A stretch of DNA of 64,000 nt from Streptomyces lunaelactis (GTDB lineage: Bacteria; Actinomycetota; Actinomycetes; Streptomycetales; Streptomycetaceae). The number at the start of each line of letters is the position of its first letter. The stretch's first letter is position 1. The position numbers and the translations under genes were made by a program. Location: assembly GCF_003054555.1 (NCBI RefSeq), contig NZ_CP026304.1, positions 5,456,001 to 5,520,000 on the forward strand, written 5' to 3'. Below are positions 25,401 through 33,361 of the stretch, piece after piece. The notes below the pieces were generated by a model that searched no databases, had not been told where the DNA came from, and saw only the letters and a list, made by a program, of their open reading frames with translations.

Positions 25401-26277
25401 CACACCGTGCAGCCCGTCGACGGCGGCATCGCGCGGGTGGTCGCGGATCTGGTGACCGACCAGGTCCGCGCCGGCCTCCGGGCGGCCGTGGCGTGCCCCG
25501 GGGGCGGTGTGCTCGCGGACGCCGTACGCGCGCTGGGCGGCCGACGTCCACCCGTGGCGGGCGGGGCGCGCGCCGGGCCCGCTGCTGCTTCAGGAAGTGC
25601 TGCACCTCGCCCGGCTCGTGGCGCGGATACGCCCGCAGGTGGTGCACGCCCACTGCGCCGAGGCAGGGCTGGCCGCCCAACTGGCCCTGCGCGGCCGGAT
25701 CCCCACCGTGTTCCAGCCGCACGCCTGGTCCTTCGAGCCGGTTGATGGCATCTCCGCCCGGCCGGCGCGCAGCTGGGAGCGCTACCGCGCACCGGGCGGA
25801 CCAGGTCGTCTGTGTCAGCGAGACGGAGCAGCGTACTGGCGACGCCGAGGAGCTGCGTGCGAACGCGCCCGCGTCGATGTGCTTCGCCCGGCGCCGTGCC
25901 GGATCCGGCGCCCTGGTACCGGGCGGCCGATCTCGTCGTCCTGCCGTCCCGCTGGGAGGGGGTGGCGCTGACGCCACGGGAAGGCATGGCCTGCGGCCGG
26001 CCGGTCGTCGTCACCGATGTCGACGGGGCGTGCGAAAGCAATGCCGCCCCGGCATGCGCTGTTCTGTCCCACGCCGTCCCAGGATCCGTACGCCGCCCTT
26101 GCCACGGCCGTCGCAGATCTGCTGCTCAATGCGCCGCTGCGCGCCACGCTCGGCCGCCGGGGCCACCGGCACGTCGTCTCCACCCACGACGTACGACACA
26201 CCGCGGCTGCCGTCGCGGACGTGTGCCGCGACGTGCTCGGCATACGGCCCGGGTGCGGAGAGGCCGGCGTCCGGTGA
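25401..26277 (+). pseudogene. Shattered GT4 family glycosyltransferase gene
   Basis: Pieces of one GT-B glycosyltransferase appear in order but in changing frames: TVQPVDGGIARVVADLVTDQ (25405-25540), then HPWRAGRAPGPLLLQEVLHLARL to FQPHAWSFEPV (25540-25790), RADQVVCVSETEQRTGDAEEL (about 25795-25860), PAPWYRAADLVVLPSRWEGVAL to GRPVVVTDVDGA (about 25890-26035), and DPYAALATAVADLLLN to the stop (26080-26277). About 100 central residues, including the usual nucleotide-sugar loop, are missing. At least four frameshifts and a deletion; clearly dead. Confidence 0.8.
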
Positions 26278-26342
26278 CCGTGGACGACGCCCTGTTCCCC
26301 CGTCCCGGGCCCACGGCCCCCGAACGGACCGGGTGAAACGGA

Positions 26343-26379
26343 CCGGCCGGGAGAGCCCGAGGTGGGCTCTCCCGGCCGG
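26343..26379 (-). terminator. Terminator of the long chaplin
   Basis: CCGGCCGGGAGAGCCC-gaggt-GGGCTCTCCCGGCCGG, a perfect 16-bp stem with a 5-nt loop, 26 nt beyond the stop. Confidence 0.9.
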
Positions 26380-26404
26380 GAGTCACGCGGGAAACACAAG
26401 CACG

Positions 26405-27199
26405 TCAGCGTCGCGCCGCGGCCGTCCCGCGACGGTAGAGCAGTGCGCCGCCTGCCAGGAGGCCCAGTGCGGCGGCACCGGCGCCAAGCATGCCCGCATC
26501 GCTGCCGGTCTCGGCCAGCGCACCCGAATCGACCGGCTGGTTGACGGCGCCGCCGTCGTCAGCGGGGTCGGTGACGGGCACTCCGAGCCCCGGGTCCGGA
26601 GTGCTCGGCGTCACGGGCGCCACCGGCGCTACCGGGGTCACCGGGGTCACGGGCGTTACCGGGGTCACGGGCGTTACCGGGGTCACCGGCGTTACCGGCG
26701 TTACCGGCGTCACCGGCGTCACCGGCGTCACCGGGGTCGCCGGGGTCGCCGGGGTGTTCGGCGTCGCCGGCGGCTCCGCCTCGCCGTTGGCGCAGGCGCT
26801 GCCGGACGCCGGGTTCAGCAGGGCAATGACGTCGACGGTGTTCCCGCAGGCGTTGACCGGGATGGCGACCGGGATCTGGACGTTGTTGCCGGAGGCGACG
26901 CCCGGGGAGCCCACCGTGTCGCCTACGGCGGTCGCGGACCCCGCCCCCGAGGCGTCCGGCTCATTGGCACAGCTGTTGCCGAACGCCGGGTTGAGTACCC
27001 CGACGATGTTCACGGAGTTGCCGCACACATTGATCGGCATGTCCACGGGCGCCTGAACGCTGTTTCCCGACAGTACGCCGGGGGAGCCCACGGCTTCCCC
27101 GTCGGCGTAGGAGTCGGCGTTGGCGTATGCACTGTTCAGAGACAGAATGCTGGTGGCCGCCGCGGCCGTCAGGATTCCCTTGCTGATGACCTGTCGCAT
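26405..27199 (-). CDS. Long chaplin with two chaplin domains and LAETG sorting signal
   Basis: A 264-residue cell-wall-anchored chaplin of the ChpA/B/C class. Order: signal peptide (1-27); chaplin domain 1 ([38 protein letters not shown]); chaplin domain 2 ([38 protein letters not shown]); a Thr-Pro-Val spacer of eleven units; LAETG, a class E sortase (LAXTG) signal, followed by a hydrophobic segment and an RRGTAAARR tail. It sits next to a short chaplin and the rodlins, as in the chpA-chpD-rdlA-rdlB arrangement. No sortase is encoded in the window. Confidence 0.93.
   Translation of the reverse strand: MRQVISKGILTAAAATSILSLNSAYANADSYADGEAVGSPGVLSGNSVQAPVDMPINVCGNSVNIVGVLNPAFGNSCANEPDASGAGSATAVGDTVGSPGVASGNNVQIPVAIPVNACGNTVDVIALLNPASGSACANGEAEPPATPNTPATPATPVTPVTPVTPVTPVTPVTPVTPVTPVTPVTPVTPVAPVAPVTPSTPDPGLGVPVTDPADDGGAVNQPVDSGALAETGSDAGMLGAGAAALGLLAGGALLYRRGTAAARR
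26634..26732. repeat. Eleven 9-bp tandem units encoding Thr-Pro-Val spacer
   Basis: Units of the type GG(G/C)GT(C/T)AC(C/G) repeated eleven times in frame, continuing into two Ala-Pro-Val variants. Low-complexity DNA likely to vary in copy number. Confidence 0.9.
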
Positions 27200-27310
27200 C
27201 TTATTTTTCTTTCCCGTTCTCGGTTCGCGAACCGGCCCCGGGATGCACCGTGTGGTGCACCTCAGGACCGGGGAAAACGACCCCTCAGGGCTACATGCGA
27301 TGACTGAATG

Positions 27311-27544
27311 TCAGTCGCTTTCGCAGACGTTGCCGAACGCCGGGTTCAGCAGGGCAATGACGTTGACGGTGTTGCCGCACACGTTCATCGGGATGTGTAC
27401 GGGAACTTGGATGACGTTCCCGGACAGCACACCCGGTGAATCGGTTGCGACGCCGCTCGCTCCGGAGTCCGCGAGGGCCGGCGATGCCATGCCCATGGCC
27501 ATCACCATCCCTGCGAAAACCGTTGCAGTCTTCCTGTACTTCAT
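27311..27544 (-). CDS. Short chaplin (ChpD-like position)
   Basis: A 77-residue secreted chaplin: signal peptide to about residue 25 (PALADS), then [18 protein letters not shown] and [19 protein letters not shown], ending ESD. Both cysteines are present. Start ATG 27544 with GAAGGAATC upstream. It lies between the long chaplin and a rodlin gene on the same strand, the position of chpD in S. coelicolor. Confidence 0.93.
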   Translation of the reverse strand: MKYRKTATVFAGMVMAMGMASPALADSGASGVATDSPGVLSGNVIQVPVHIPMNVCGNTVNVIALLNPAFGNVCESD

Positions 27545-27707
27545 CTCGGATTCCTTCTGTTTGCGGTCATGTCAGCGCTATGGCAACGCCACTTGGGAAA
27601 TGCCACTGACGCCCTGTCAACGAGCAGAGCCCGTCGAAGAAACCCTCCGGCCGATCGATCTCCGCGCATTCAAGGACCCGACGGCCCAGGGTGGCCGGTC
27701 CGACGAC

Positions 27708-28118
27708 TCAGTTGTTGCCCGTGCCATTGCCGGAGAGCACCGGGATGTCGTCCAGGATGTGCGACAGCGGCTCGTCGCCCTTGGCCTGGGTCGAGTTCTC
27801 CGCGCACTGCTGGCTCTGCGGGGCCGAGAGGACGGGGATGTCCTGGACTCCGACCGGCACGACACCGACGAGCGAACCGGCGTTGGCCTTGGCCGGCAGA
27901 CCGACGCAGGGCTTGTTCAGCGAGCCCTGGACAAGGCCGATCTGCGGGCTCATGTTGCCGTACGTGGCGGAGTTCCCGAAGGCCTGCGAGGCACCGACAC
28001 CGCTGGAGGATGTGGTGCCGGTGTCGTTGCCGATGGCCAGGGCCTGTTGCTCCGCAGCGGCCGAGACACCGATTACTGAGGCCGTGACCGCGGCTGCGGC
28101 CATAACCTTCTTGATCAT
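27708..28118 (-). CDS. rdlA: Rodlin
   Basis: A 136-residue secreted rodlin, a protein that aligns chaplin amyloid fibrils into rodlets on aerial hyphae and spores. Signal peptide to about residue 28 ([17 protein letters not shown]), then the rodlin core [38 protein letters not shown] and [19 protein letters not shown]. Transcribed divergently from the second rodlin, as rdlA/rdlB are in S. coelicolor. The choice of A versus B is by position only. Confidence 0.92.
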   Translation of the reverse strand: MIKKVMAAAAVTASVIGVSAAAEQQALAIGNDTGTTSSSGVGASQAFGNSATYGNMSPQIGLVQGSLNKPCVGLPAKANAGSLVGVVPVGVQDIPVLSAPQSQQCAENSTQAKGDEPLSHILDDIPVLSGNGTGNN

Positions 28119-28517
28119 CACTGAATTGCCTTTCTGCAGGAACGCTGGACCTCGTCTGCGCACCGACTCAACTGGACTGCTCCGGTTTGGTTTCGGGACT
28201 TCACCCGAACGGCCCCTACGGCGCCTCTGCCGCGTTACGGGCCACCGCCCCGGACGAGCGGAAACGAACCTCGCGTGACGTCCCGGCGCACATCGGAACC
28301 GCTTTTCATTCCGTCTGACTAATGTCGGCTGTGGAGAGATGCCGTAGAACCAACTCCGGCGGGCGGGGCTGATCAGGGAGCTCCGGGAACGGGCTCTCGC
28401 AGAGGGCATCCTCCGTGCGATGCGGCATCCGGGTGAACGCACGGAACCAAACGCGTCCAGGCGCAGTTGATCGCCCTGTTCCACGATCGATCATTCATAG
28501 TGAAAAGGGTCCAAGAA
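28119..28517. promoter_or_regulatory. 399-bp divergent promoter region between two rodlin genes
   Basis: Contains the start regions of both rodlins and no gene. I could not fix -10/-35 elements with confidence; expression in aerial hyphae under BldN is expected from family knowledge, not from a motif seen here. Confidence 0.45.
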
Positions 28518-28928
28518 GTGATCAAGAAGATTCTCACTACCGTGGTGGTCACCGCTTCGATGGTAGGCGTGGGTGCGTCGATGGCTCCACAGGCCATGGC
28601 CATCGGCGACGATGGGGGCACCACGTCGACCAGCGGCAACAACGCCATGCAGAGCTTCGGCAACTCCGCCACCAACGGCGACATGAGCCCGCAGATCGGC
28701 CTTGTCCAGGGCTCGCTGAACAAGCCCTGCGTCGGTCTGCCCGCGAAGGGAAACCTCGGCTCCCTCGTGGGTGTCGTGCCGGTCGGAGTCCAGGACGTCC
28801 CCGTCCTCTCGGCCCCGCAGACCCAGCAGTGCGCGGAGAACTCCACCCAGGCCAAGGGCGACGAGCCGCTGTCCCACATCCTCAGTAACATCCCGGTGCT
28901 CTCGGGCAACGGCACGCAGAACCAGTAA
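28518..28928 (+). CDS. rdlB: Rodlin
   Basis: 136 residues from GTG 28518, with AAAGGG about 8 nt upstream. This start gives the same length as the other two rodlins; an earlier in-frame ATG at 28467 would spoil the signal peptide. The mature part carries the rodlin core [41 protein letters not shown] and [19 protein letters not shown], nearly identical to the third rodlin at 30349. Confidence 0.92.
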   Translation: MIKKILTTVVVTASMVGVGASMAPQAMAIGDDGGTTSTSGNNAMQSFGNSATNGDMSPQIGLVQGSLNKPCVGLPAKGNLGSLVGVVPVGVQDVPVLSAPQTQQCAENSTQAKGDEPLSHILSNIPVLSGNGTQNQ

Positions 28929-29229
28929 TTCCGAAGACGACAGGTACGCCCCTGAGCACTTCGGGACGCGCTGGTGTCCGGTGCGCCAGATGCTCCAGGG
29001 AATGGAAATATGTGCCGAACCAGTCGAACTCCCATCTCAAAGAACTCTCCTGGCAGTTCGATGGATCACGCATGCTGCATACGGGTGACTTTTCGAACCA
29101 GCCGCCTTACTGAGGTTTCCTTACGGGAATCCAATCGTTACTAGTTTGCAGTGGTGTCCACAAACAGGATACGGACTGCGCAGCACGAAGGTCGCGCCTG
29201 CGCATGACACTGCTGCTGAAAGGATCGAA
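28929..29229. other. 301-bp spacer between rodlin and chaplin genes
   Basis: AT-richer than its surroundings towards 29030-29150. It presumably holds the promoter of the chaplin at 29230; no gene or clear hairpin. Confidence 0.35.
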
Positions 29230-29463
29230 ATGAAGCACAAGAAGGCTGCAGTCGTCATCGCGGGCGTCCTCATGTCCCTGGGCAGCGCCGCGCCCGCCAT
29301 GGCCGACGCGGGGGCCGACGCCATCGCGACCGACTCCGCGGGCGTGCTCTCCGGCAACGTGTTCCAGCTTCCGATTCACGTTCCTATGAACGCCTGTGGC
29401 AACACCCTCGGTGTGATTGGCCTGCTCAGCCCCGCATTCGGCAACGCCTGCAGCAACGTCTGA
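29230..29463 (+). CDS. Short chaplin
   Basis: A 77-residue secreted chaplin: signal peptide to about residue 25 (PAMADA), then DSAGVLSGNVFQLPIHVP and CGNTLGVIGLLSPAFGNAC. Two conserved cysteines. Start ATG 29230 with GAAAGGATC upstream. Close in sequence to the chaplin at 27311, so probably a duplicate. Confidence 0.93.
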   Translation: MKHKKAAVVIAGVLMSLGSAAPAMADAGADAIATDSAGVLSGNVFQLPIHVPMNACGNTLGVIGLLSPAFGNACSNV

Positions 29464-29498
29464 CATTCCAGACAGCCCGCACAGGGCGCAGAGGCACG

Positions 29499-29534
29499 GG
29501 CCCCGGACCGAAGTATCCTTACGGTTCCGGGGCC
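29499..29534 (+). terminator. Terminator of the chaplin at 29230
   Basis: GGCCCCGGA-(18 nt)-TCCGGGGCC, a 9-bp stem extendable inside the loop, 35 nt past the stop, followed by TTCT. Confidence 0.75.
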
Positions 29535-29540
29535 TTCTGC

Positions 29541-29760
29541 ATGCTTCAGGATGAACTGGCCACGCTGGCCGAGGTGCTGGACCCCGTTCCCGGTCCGCGC
29601 CGCATCCAGGGCCCCGGTCGCCGGAGCGGTGCACTTCTCGCGCTGTGCCGGATCGCAGTGCTCAGCGGGGCCGGCCCGATCCCCAGCGACCGCCACGATT
29701 CTGGGCCGCCTCCTGGCGATCGTCAGATCGAGCAGACGTCCGTGGTGACGCGCTGTGCGC
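29541..29760 (+). pseudogene. N-terminal scrap of an ISAs1-type transposase
   Basis: LATLAEVLDPVPGPRRIQGP then GALLALCRIAVLSGA matches the N-terminal associated region of ISAs1-family transposases (usual form: PDPRxxRGxRYPLxxLLAL...AVLSGA). The match ends after about 45 codons. No terminal inverted repeats were found. Confidence 0.5.
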
Positions 29761-29980
29761 GACCTCCTGGGTCGGTGACGGTCAGGACATGCACGACGAG
29801 AGCTTCCAGTCTGCTGTGGCCGCAGTTGCGGTCGTGGAGCCCGGCTCTCGCTTCCTTCCAGGGCAGGGCCTTGAGCTGGGCATGCAGCTGCCGCTGGTTG
29901 AGCTTTACGGTGAAGGCACCGTGCGCTCTGCTCACTTGCGAGGTGACGGGAGGCACGCGAGTTGGAGTCTGTGGGATCAC
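29723..29980 (-). pseudogene. Internal scrap of an ISAs1-type transposase, opposite strand
   Basis: On the minus strand: GAFTVKLNQRQLHAQLKALP, WKEARAGLHDRNCGHSRLEA and VVHVLTVTDPG correspond to the central part of ISAs1-family transposases (usual form: YxFTVKxNQPxLxAxLxALPW...GHGRxExRTVKVxTV). The usual GHGR is GHSR here. The catalytic DDE context is not complete. Its strand is opposite to the N-terminal scrap, so the element was rearranged as well as truncated. Confidence 0.6.
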
Positions 29981-29998
29981 ATTCCTGCGGGTCGGCCA

Positions 29999-30036
29999 GC
30001 CCTCCGGCAGGTGCGGCTGATCAGATGCCGGAGGGC
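29999..30036. repeat. 11-bp perfect inverted repeat in the IS-remnant region
   Basis: GCCCTCCGGCA-(16 nt)-TGCCGGAGGGC. Could be a hairpin terminator or an end of a lost element. From here to 30314 I see no supportable gene. Confidence 0.45.
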
Positions 30037-30314
30037 TCGCCCCGCTCGGCGCCGGGCCGCGGGCTCAACACGCTCGTGGTGCGGCGCCAAGGTGTGCGAG
30101 GGCTTCCTGCGGGGCGTTGTTCGTTCACTGGCCATTCGCCGCGATGGAGCGCGCCCCGGAGATCGCCGCCGAGCAGGCAGCCAACAGCACGCTCACGAAC
30201 GGGTGACGCACCCCGCACCCCCGCCGCGATCATCTCGGCGGCGACAGAGCGTACTCAACGCACCGTCGCCGTCGCCGCAATCCGACTCTGGCTCCGCCCG
30301 TGATCAGCCGGACA

Positions 30315-30331
30315 GGACCCCGCGGGGGTCC
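30315..30331 (-). terminator. Hairpin after the third rodlin
   Basis: GGACCCC-gcg-GGGGTCC, 7-bp perfect stem, 18 nt beyond the rodlin stop on the minus strand. Confidence 0.65.
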
Positions 30332-30348
30332 CACCCCGCTGCTCGGAT

Positions 30349-30759
30349 TCAGCTGTTGCCCTCGCCGTTGCCCGACAGGACCGGGATGTTGCTGAGGACG
30401 TGCGACAGTGGCTCGTCGCCCTTGGCCTGGGTGGAGTTCTCCGCGCACTGCTGGGTCTGCGGGGCCGAGAGGACGGGGACGTCCTGGACTCCGACCGGCA
30501 CGACACCCACGAGGGAGCCGAGGTTTCCCTTCGCGGGCAGACCGACGCAGGGCTTGTTCAGCGAGCCCTGGACAAGGCCGATCTGCGGGCTCATGTCGCC
30601 GAACGTCTCTGAGTTGCCGAACGACTGCTGGGCGTTGTTGCCGCTCTGTGACGTCGTGCCGCCGTCGTCGCCGATGGCCATGGCCTGCGGTGCCATTGTC
30701 GCGCCGGCCGCCGCCGCGGAGAGGGTGAGCGCCACAGTTGCCATAACCTTCTTGAGCAT
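30349..30759 (-). CDS. Third rodlin
   Basis: 136 residues from ATG 30759 (MLKKVMATVALTLSAA) with AAGGACGG upstream. The mature part is almost the same as the rodlin at 28518 ([57 protein letters not shown]). S. coelicolor has two rodlins; a third here points to local duplication, with the transposase scraps lying between the copies. Divergent from the cysteine-less chaplin at 31021. Confidence 0.92.
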   Translation of the reverse strand: MLKKVMATVALTLSAAAAGATMAPQAMAIGDDGGTTSQSGNNAQQSFGNSETFGDMSPQIGLVQGSLNKPCVGLPAKGNLGSLVGVVPVGVQDVPVLSAPQTQQCAENSTQAKGDEPLSHVLSNIPVLSGNGEGNS

Positions 30760-31020
30760 GTTCCGTCCTTCTGTCGCATGGATGCTCGGTGCTGGAGCTC
30801 CCTGGACAACCACCCTTGGGAGGATTGGTTCTCCCGGTTCACCCAATTGGCCTGTCTGGCGCGCACTGGGAATCGGGGCACATGTTGCGCTGCTGTTACC
30901 GCTATTGGGCCATACAGGGTGCACCTGTCTCGTAGGCCGTGTCATCTCCAATGCGTATTCCGTTTTCGTTCGCTGTAAGCCCCCTGGTGGGCAAGACATC
31001 GGACAGAAGGTGCTATTTCC

Positions 31021-31260
31021 ATGAAGACTGCCAAGAAGGCCGCCCTGGTGCTCGCCGCCGCGGGTCTCGCCGCTGGTGCCACTGCCGGATCCGCGTTCGC
31101 CGACGCCGGCGCGGATGGCGCCGCCTCCAGCTCGCCGGGCGTGGGCTCCGGCAACATGGTTGTGGCCCCCGTGCACGTGCCGGTCAATGCGACGGGCAAC
31201 ACCGCCAACGTCATCGGCGCGCTCAACCCGGCCTTCAGCAACGGTGCGGTCAACGACTGA
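31021..31260 (+). CDS. Cysteine-less short chaplin (ChpE-like)
   Basis: A 79-residue secreted chaplin: signal peptide to about residue 27 (SAFADAG), then SSSPGVGSGNMVVAPVHVP and ATGNTANVIGALNPAFSNG. The two usual cysteines are replaced (VNATGN and NGAVND), as in ChpE, the one S. coelicolor short chaplin without cysteine. It cannot form the intramolecular disulfide. Start ATG 31021 with GAAGGTG 9 nt upstream. Confidence 0.92.
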   Translation: MKTAKKAALVLAAAGLAAGATAGSAFADAGADGAASSSPGVGSGNMVVAPVHVPVNATGNTANVIGALNPAFSNGAVND

Positions 31261-31276
31261 CCACGATTCGCCTCAT

Positions 31277-31315
31277 CGGGGTGATGTCACGGGTACCACC
31301 CGGGGCATCACCCCG
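31277..31315 (+). terminator. Terminator of the ChpE-like gene
   Basis: CGGGGTGATG-(19 nt)-CATCACCCCG, 10-bp perfect outer stem with a further inner pairing, 17 nt after the stop. The rest of 31261-31710 (450 bp) shows no gene. Confidence 0.8.
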
Positions 31316-31710
31316 GTCGTGTATCCAGGAGTCTGTTCAGCCGCACCGGAAATGAATACCGGGATCCCTGTATCACCTGCTGGTGGAATCAGACCGGGTG
31401 CCGCTCACGGAGCCGGCCCCTGCGCGGAGCGGGCGGGCCGGGATGCTCTTCCGGTTCGCTGCCCATCTGCGCCGTACGGTAGGCGAGTCGACGGCAAACG
31501 CGCGCCCGCGGGCGAAGTCACTCCCGGGGTACGGCGGCGGGGTACAGCAGGAACGGATTTTCGCCCCGGTCCCAAAGGATGGCCAGGCTCATCGCCACGG
31601 AAGGCATCTGACCGGAAACCGTCACTTGTCGGCCGAGGCGGATCCCCCAACAATGCGCATGACAAACCGAAGACCCTTCGGTCACTGAAGTCGCAAGAGG
31701 GGACCCCCAC

Positions 31711-32574
31711 ATGAACAAGCCTCTCGTCGGCGTGCTCCTCGCCCTGGCACTCCTCGGGGCGGGCGCGGCACCCGCGATCGCGGCCACCACCGCGGACACG
31801 GCACCGGCCGCCACCTCCACCGATCCCCAAGTCTCCGTCAAGGCGGTCGACTTCGCGGGCACGGTGTCGCTCAGCAACTGTTCCGGATCGGTGGTGCGGA
31901 TGCCCGCATCGGAGCCGGACGACCCCGCCCTCGTACTCTCCAACGGGCACTGCATCGAGAGCGGCTTCCCGTCCGCCGGCGAGGTCATCGTCGATCAGCC
32001 GTCAAGCCGTAGCTTCGGCCTTCTCAACTCCGCGGGCAGCAGAGTCGCCACGCTGCGGGCCAGCAAGATCGCGTACGCGACGATGACGGACACCGACATC
32101 TCATTGTACCAACTCACCCGCACCTACGCCCAGATAGAGGGCAGCTACGGCATCAAGGCGCTCGAGATCAACGCCGCGCACCCGGTGCGGGGCACCGCCA
32201 TCAAGGTCGTCTCGGGCTACTGGAAGCGGATCTACAGCTGCAGCATCGACGGCTTCGCGTACCGCCTCAAGGAGGGTGAGTGGACCTGGAAGGACTCGGT
32301 CCGCTACACCTCCAGCTGCAACACCATAGGCGGCACCTCCGGCTCGCCGGTCATCGACAACGCCACCGGCAAGGTGGTCGCGGTCAACAACACCGGTAAT
32401 GAGGACGGCCGGCGCTGCACCGACAACAACCCGTGCGAGGTGGACGAGAACGGGACGGTGACGGTGCGTCAGGGAATCAACTACGGCCAGGAGACGTACG
32501 GGATAGTCCCGTGCGTGGGTCTCGACAACAAGATCGACCTGGGCCGGGCGGGCTGCGCGCTTCCGAAGCCGTAG
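31711..32574 (+). CDS. Secreted trypsin-like serine protease
   Basis: 287 residues. Signal peptide to about residue 25 (APAIAAT), then an S1-type domain: the catalytic His in LSNGHCIESG (H80), Asp in TDTDISLYQL (about residue 131) and Ser in IGGTSGSPVIDN (about residue 212). Cysteine pairs flank the active site. ATG 31711 has AGAGGGGAC upstream. It may process or degrade extracellular proteins; proximity to the chaplin island does not prove a link. Confidence 0.87.
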   Translation: MNKPLVGVLLALALLGAGAAPAIAATTADTAPAATSTDPQVSVKAVDFAGTVSLSNCSGSVVRMPASEPDDPALVLSNGHCIESGFPSAGEVIVDQPSSRSFGLLNSAGSRVATLRASKIAYATMTDTDISLYQLTRTYAQIEGSYGIKALEINAAHPVRGTAIKVVSGYWKRIYSCSIDGFAYRLKEGEWTWKDSVRYTSSCNTIGGTSGSPVIDNATGKVVAVNNTGNEDGRRCTDNNPCEVDENGTVTVRQGINYGQETYGIVPCVGLDNKIDLGRAGCALPKP

Positions 32575-32731
32575 CGTGACCGGCCGCGGGGTCCTGCCGT
32601 TGCACAGCGCGGACAGCAGGGGCGGACAGTCCATCCTCGCTCCCGTCGCCGATATCGTCCCCGCCGGCAAGGGGCTCCTGTCACCCGAATGATTCGAGCG
32701 TGTGTTCGGTTTTCCGGCTATCCTGGAAGAC

Positions 32732-33361
32732 ATGGCCGCACATCTGCAGGGCTCACTGTTCGACCAGACCGACGAGATCCGGCTCGGTCCGCTGGAGGGT
32801 GTCCGGCGGACCGAGCTCGGGCACGGGGCCTGGATCGATGTACTGCCCGGGTGGCTCGGCGGAGCGGATGCCCTCTTCGAAAGCCTGTCCTCCGGTGTGC
32901 CCTGGCGGGCCGAGCGCCGGCAGATGTACGAGCAGGTGGTGGCGGTGCCCCGGCTGCTCGCCTCCTACCAGGAAGGGGATGCCCTGCCACACCCCGTCCT
33001 GGACGAGGCCCGCGACGCGCTCTCCGCGCACTACGCGGCGGAGCTCGGTGAGCCCTTCACCACGGCCGGGCTCTGCTATTACCGCGACGGCCGGGACAGC
33101 GTCGCCTGGCACGGCGACACGGGCGGGCGGGCGTCCCGGGCGGACACCATGGTCGCCATTCTGTCGGTCGGCGCCCCGCGGGATCTGGTGCTGCGGCCCC
33201 GGGGCGGCGGCCGCCTCCCGCTGCGCAGGCCGCTCGGGCACGGCGACCTGATCGTGATGGGCGGCTCGTGCCAGCGGACCTGGGAGCACGCGGTGCCGAA
33301 GACGGCGCGGTCGGTGGGGCCGCGGGTCAGCATCCAGTTCAGGACGCGGGGCGTGCACTAG
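32732..33361 (+). CDS. AlkB-type 2-oxoglutarate/Fe(II) dioxygenase
   Basis: A 209-residue AlkB-like enzyme. The iron ligands are visible in order: H and D in AWHGDTGG, the second H in TWEHAVPK, and the 2-oxoglutarate-binding Arg in PRVSIQFR. Family members repair alkylated bases by oxidative demethylation. Start ATG 32732 (MAAHLQGSLFDQ) with GGAAG 4 nt upstream. Its 3' end overlaps the end of the convergent D-aminoacylase gene by 23 bp. Confidence 0.88.
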   Translation: MAAHLQGSLFDQTDEIRLGPLEGVRRTELGHGAWIDVLPGWLGGADALFESLSSGVPWRAERRQMYEQVVAVPRLLASYQEGDALPHPVLDEARDALSAHYAAELGEPFTTAGLCYYRDGRDSVAWHGDTGGRASRADTMVAILSVGAPRDLVLRPRGGGRLPLRRPLGHGDLIVMGGSCQRTWEHAVPKTARSVGPRVSIQFRTRGVH

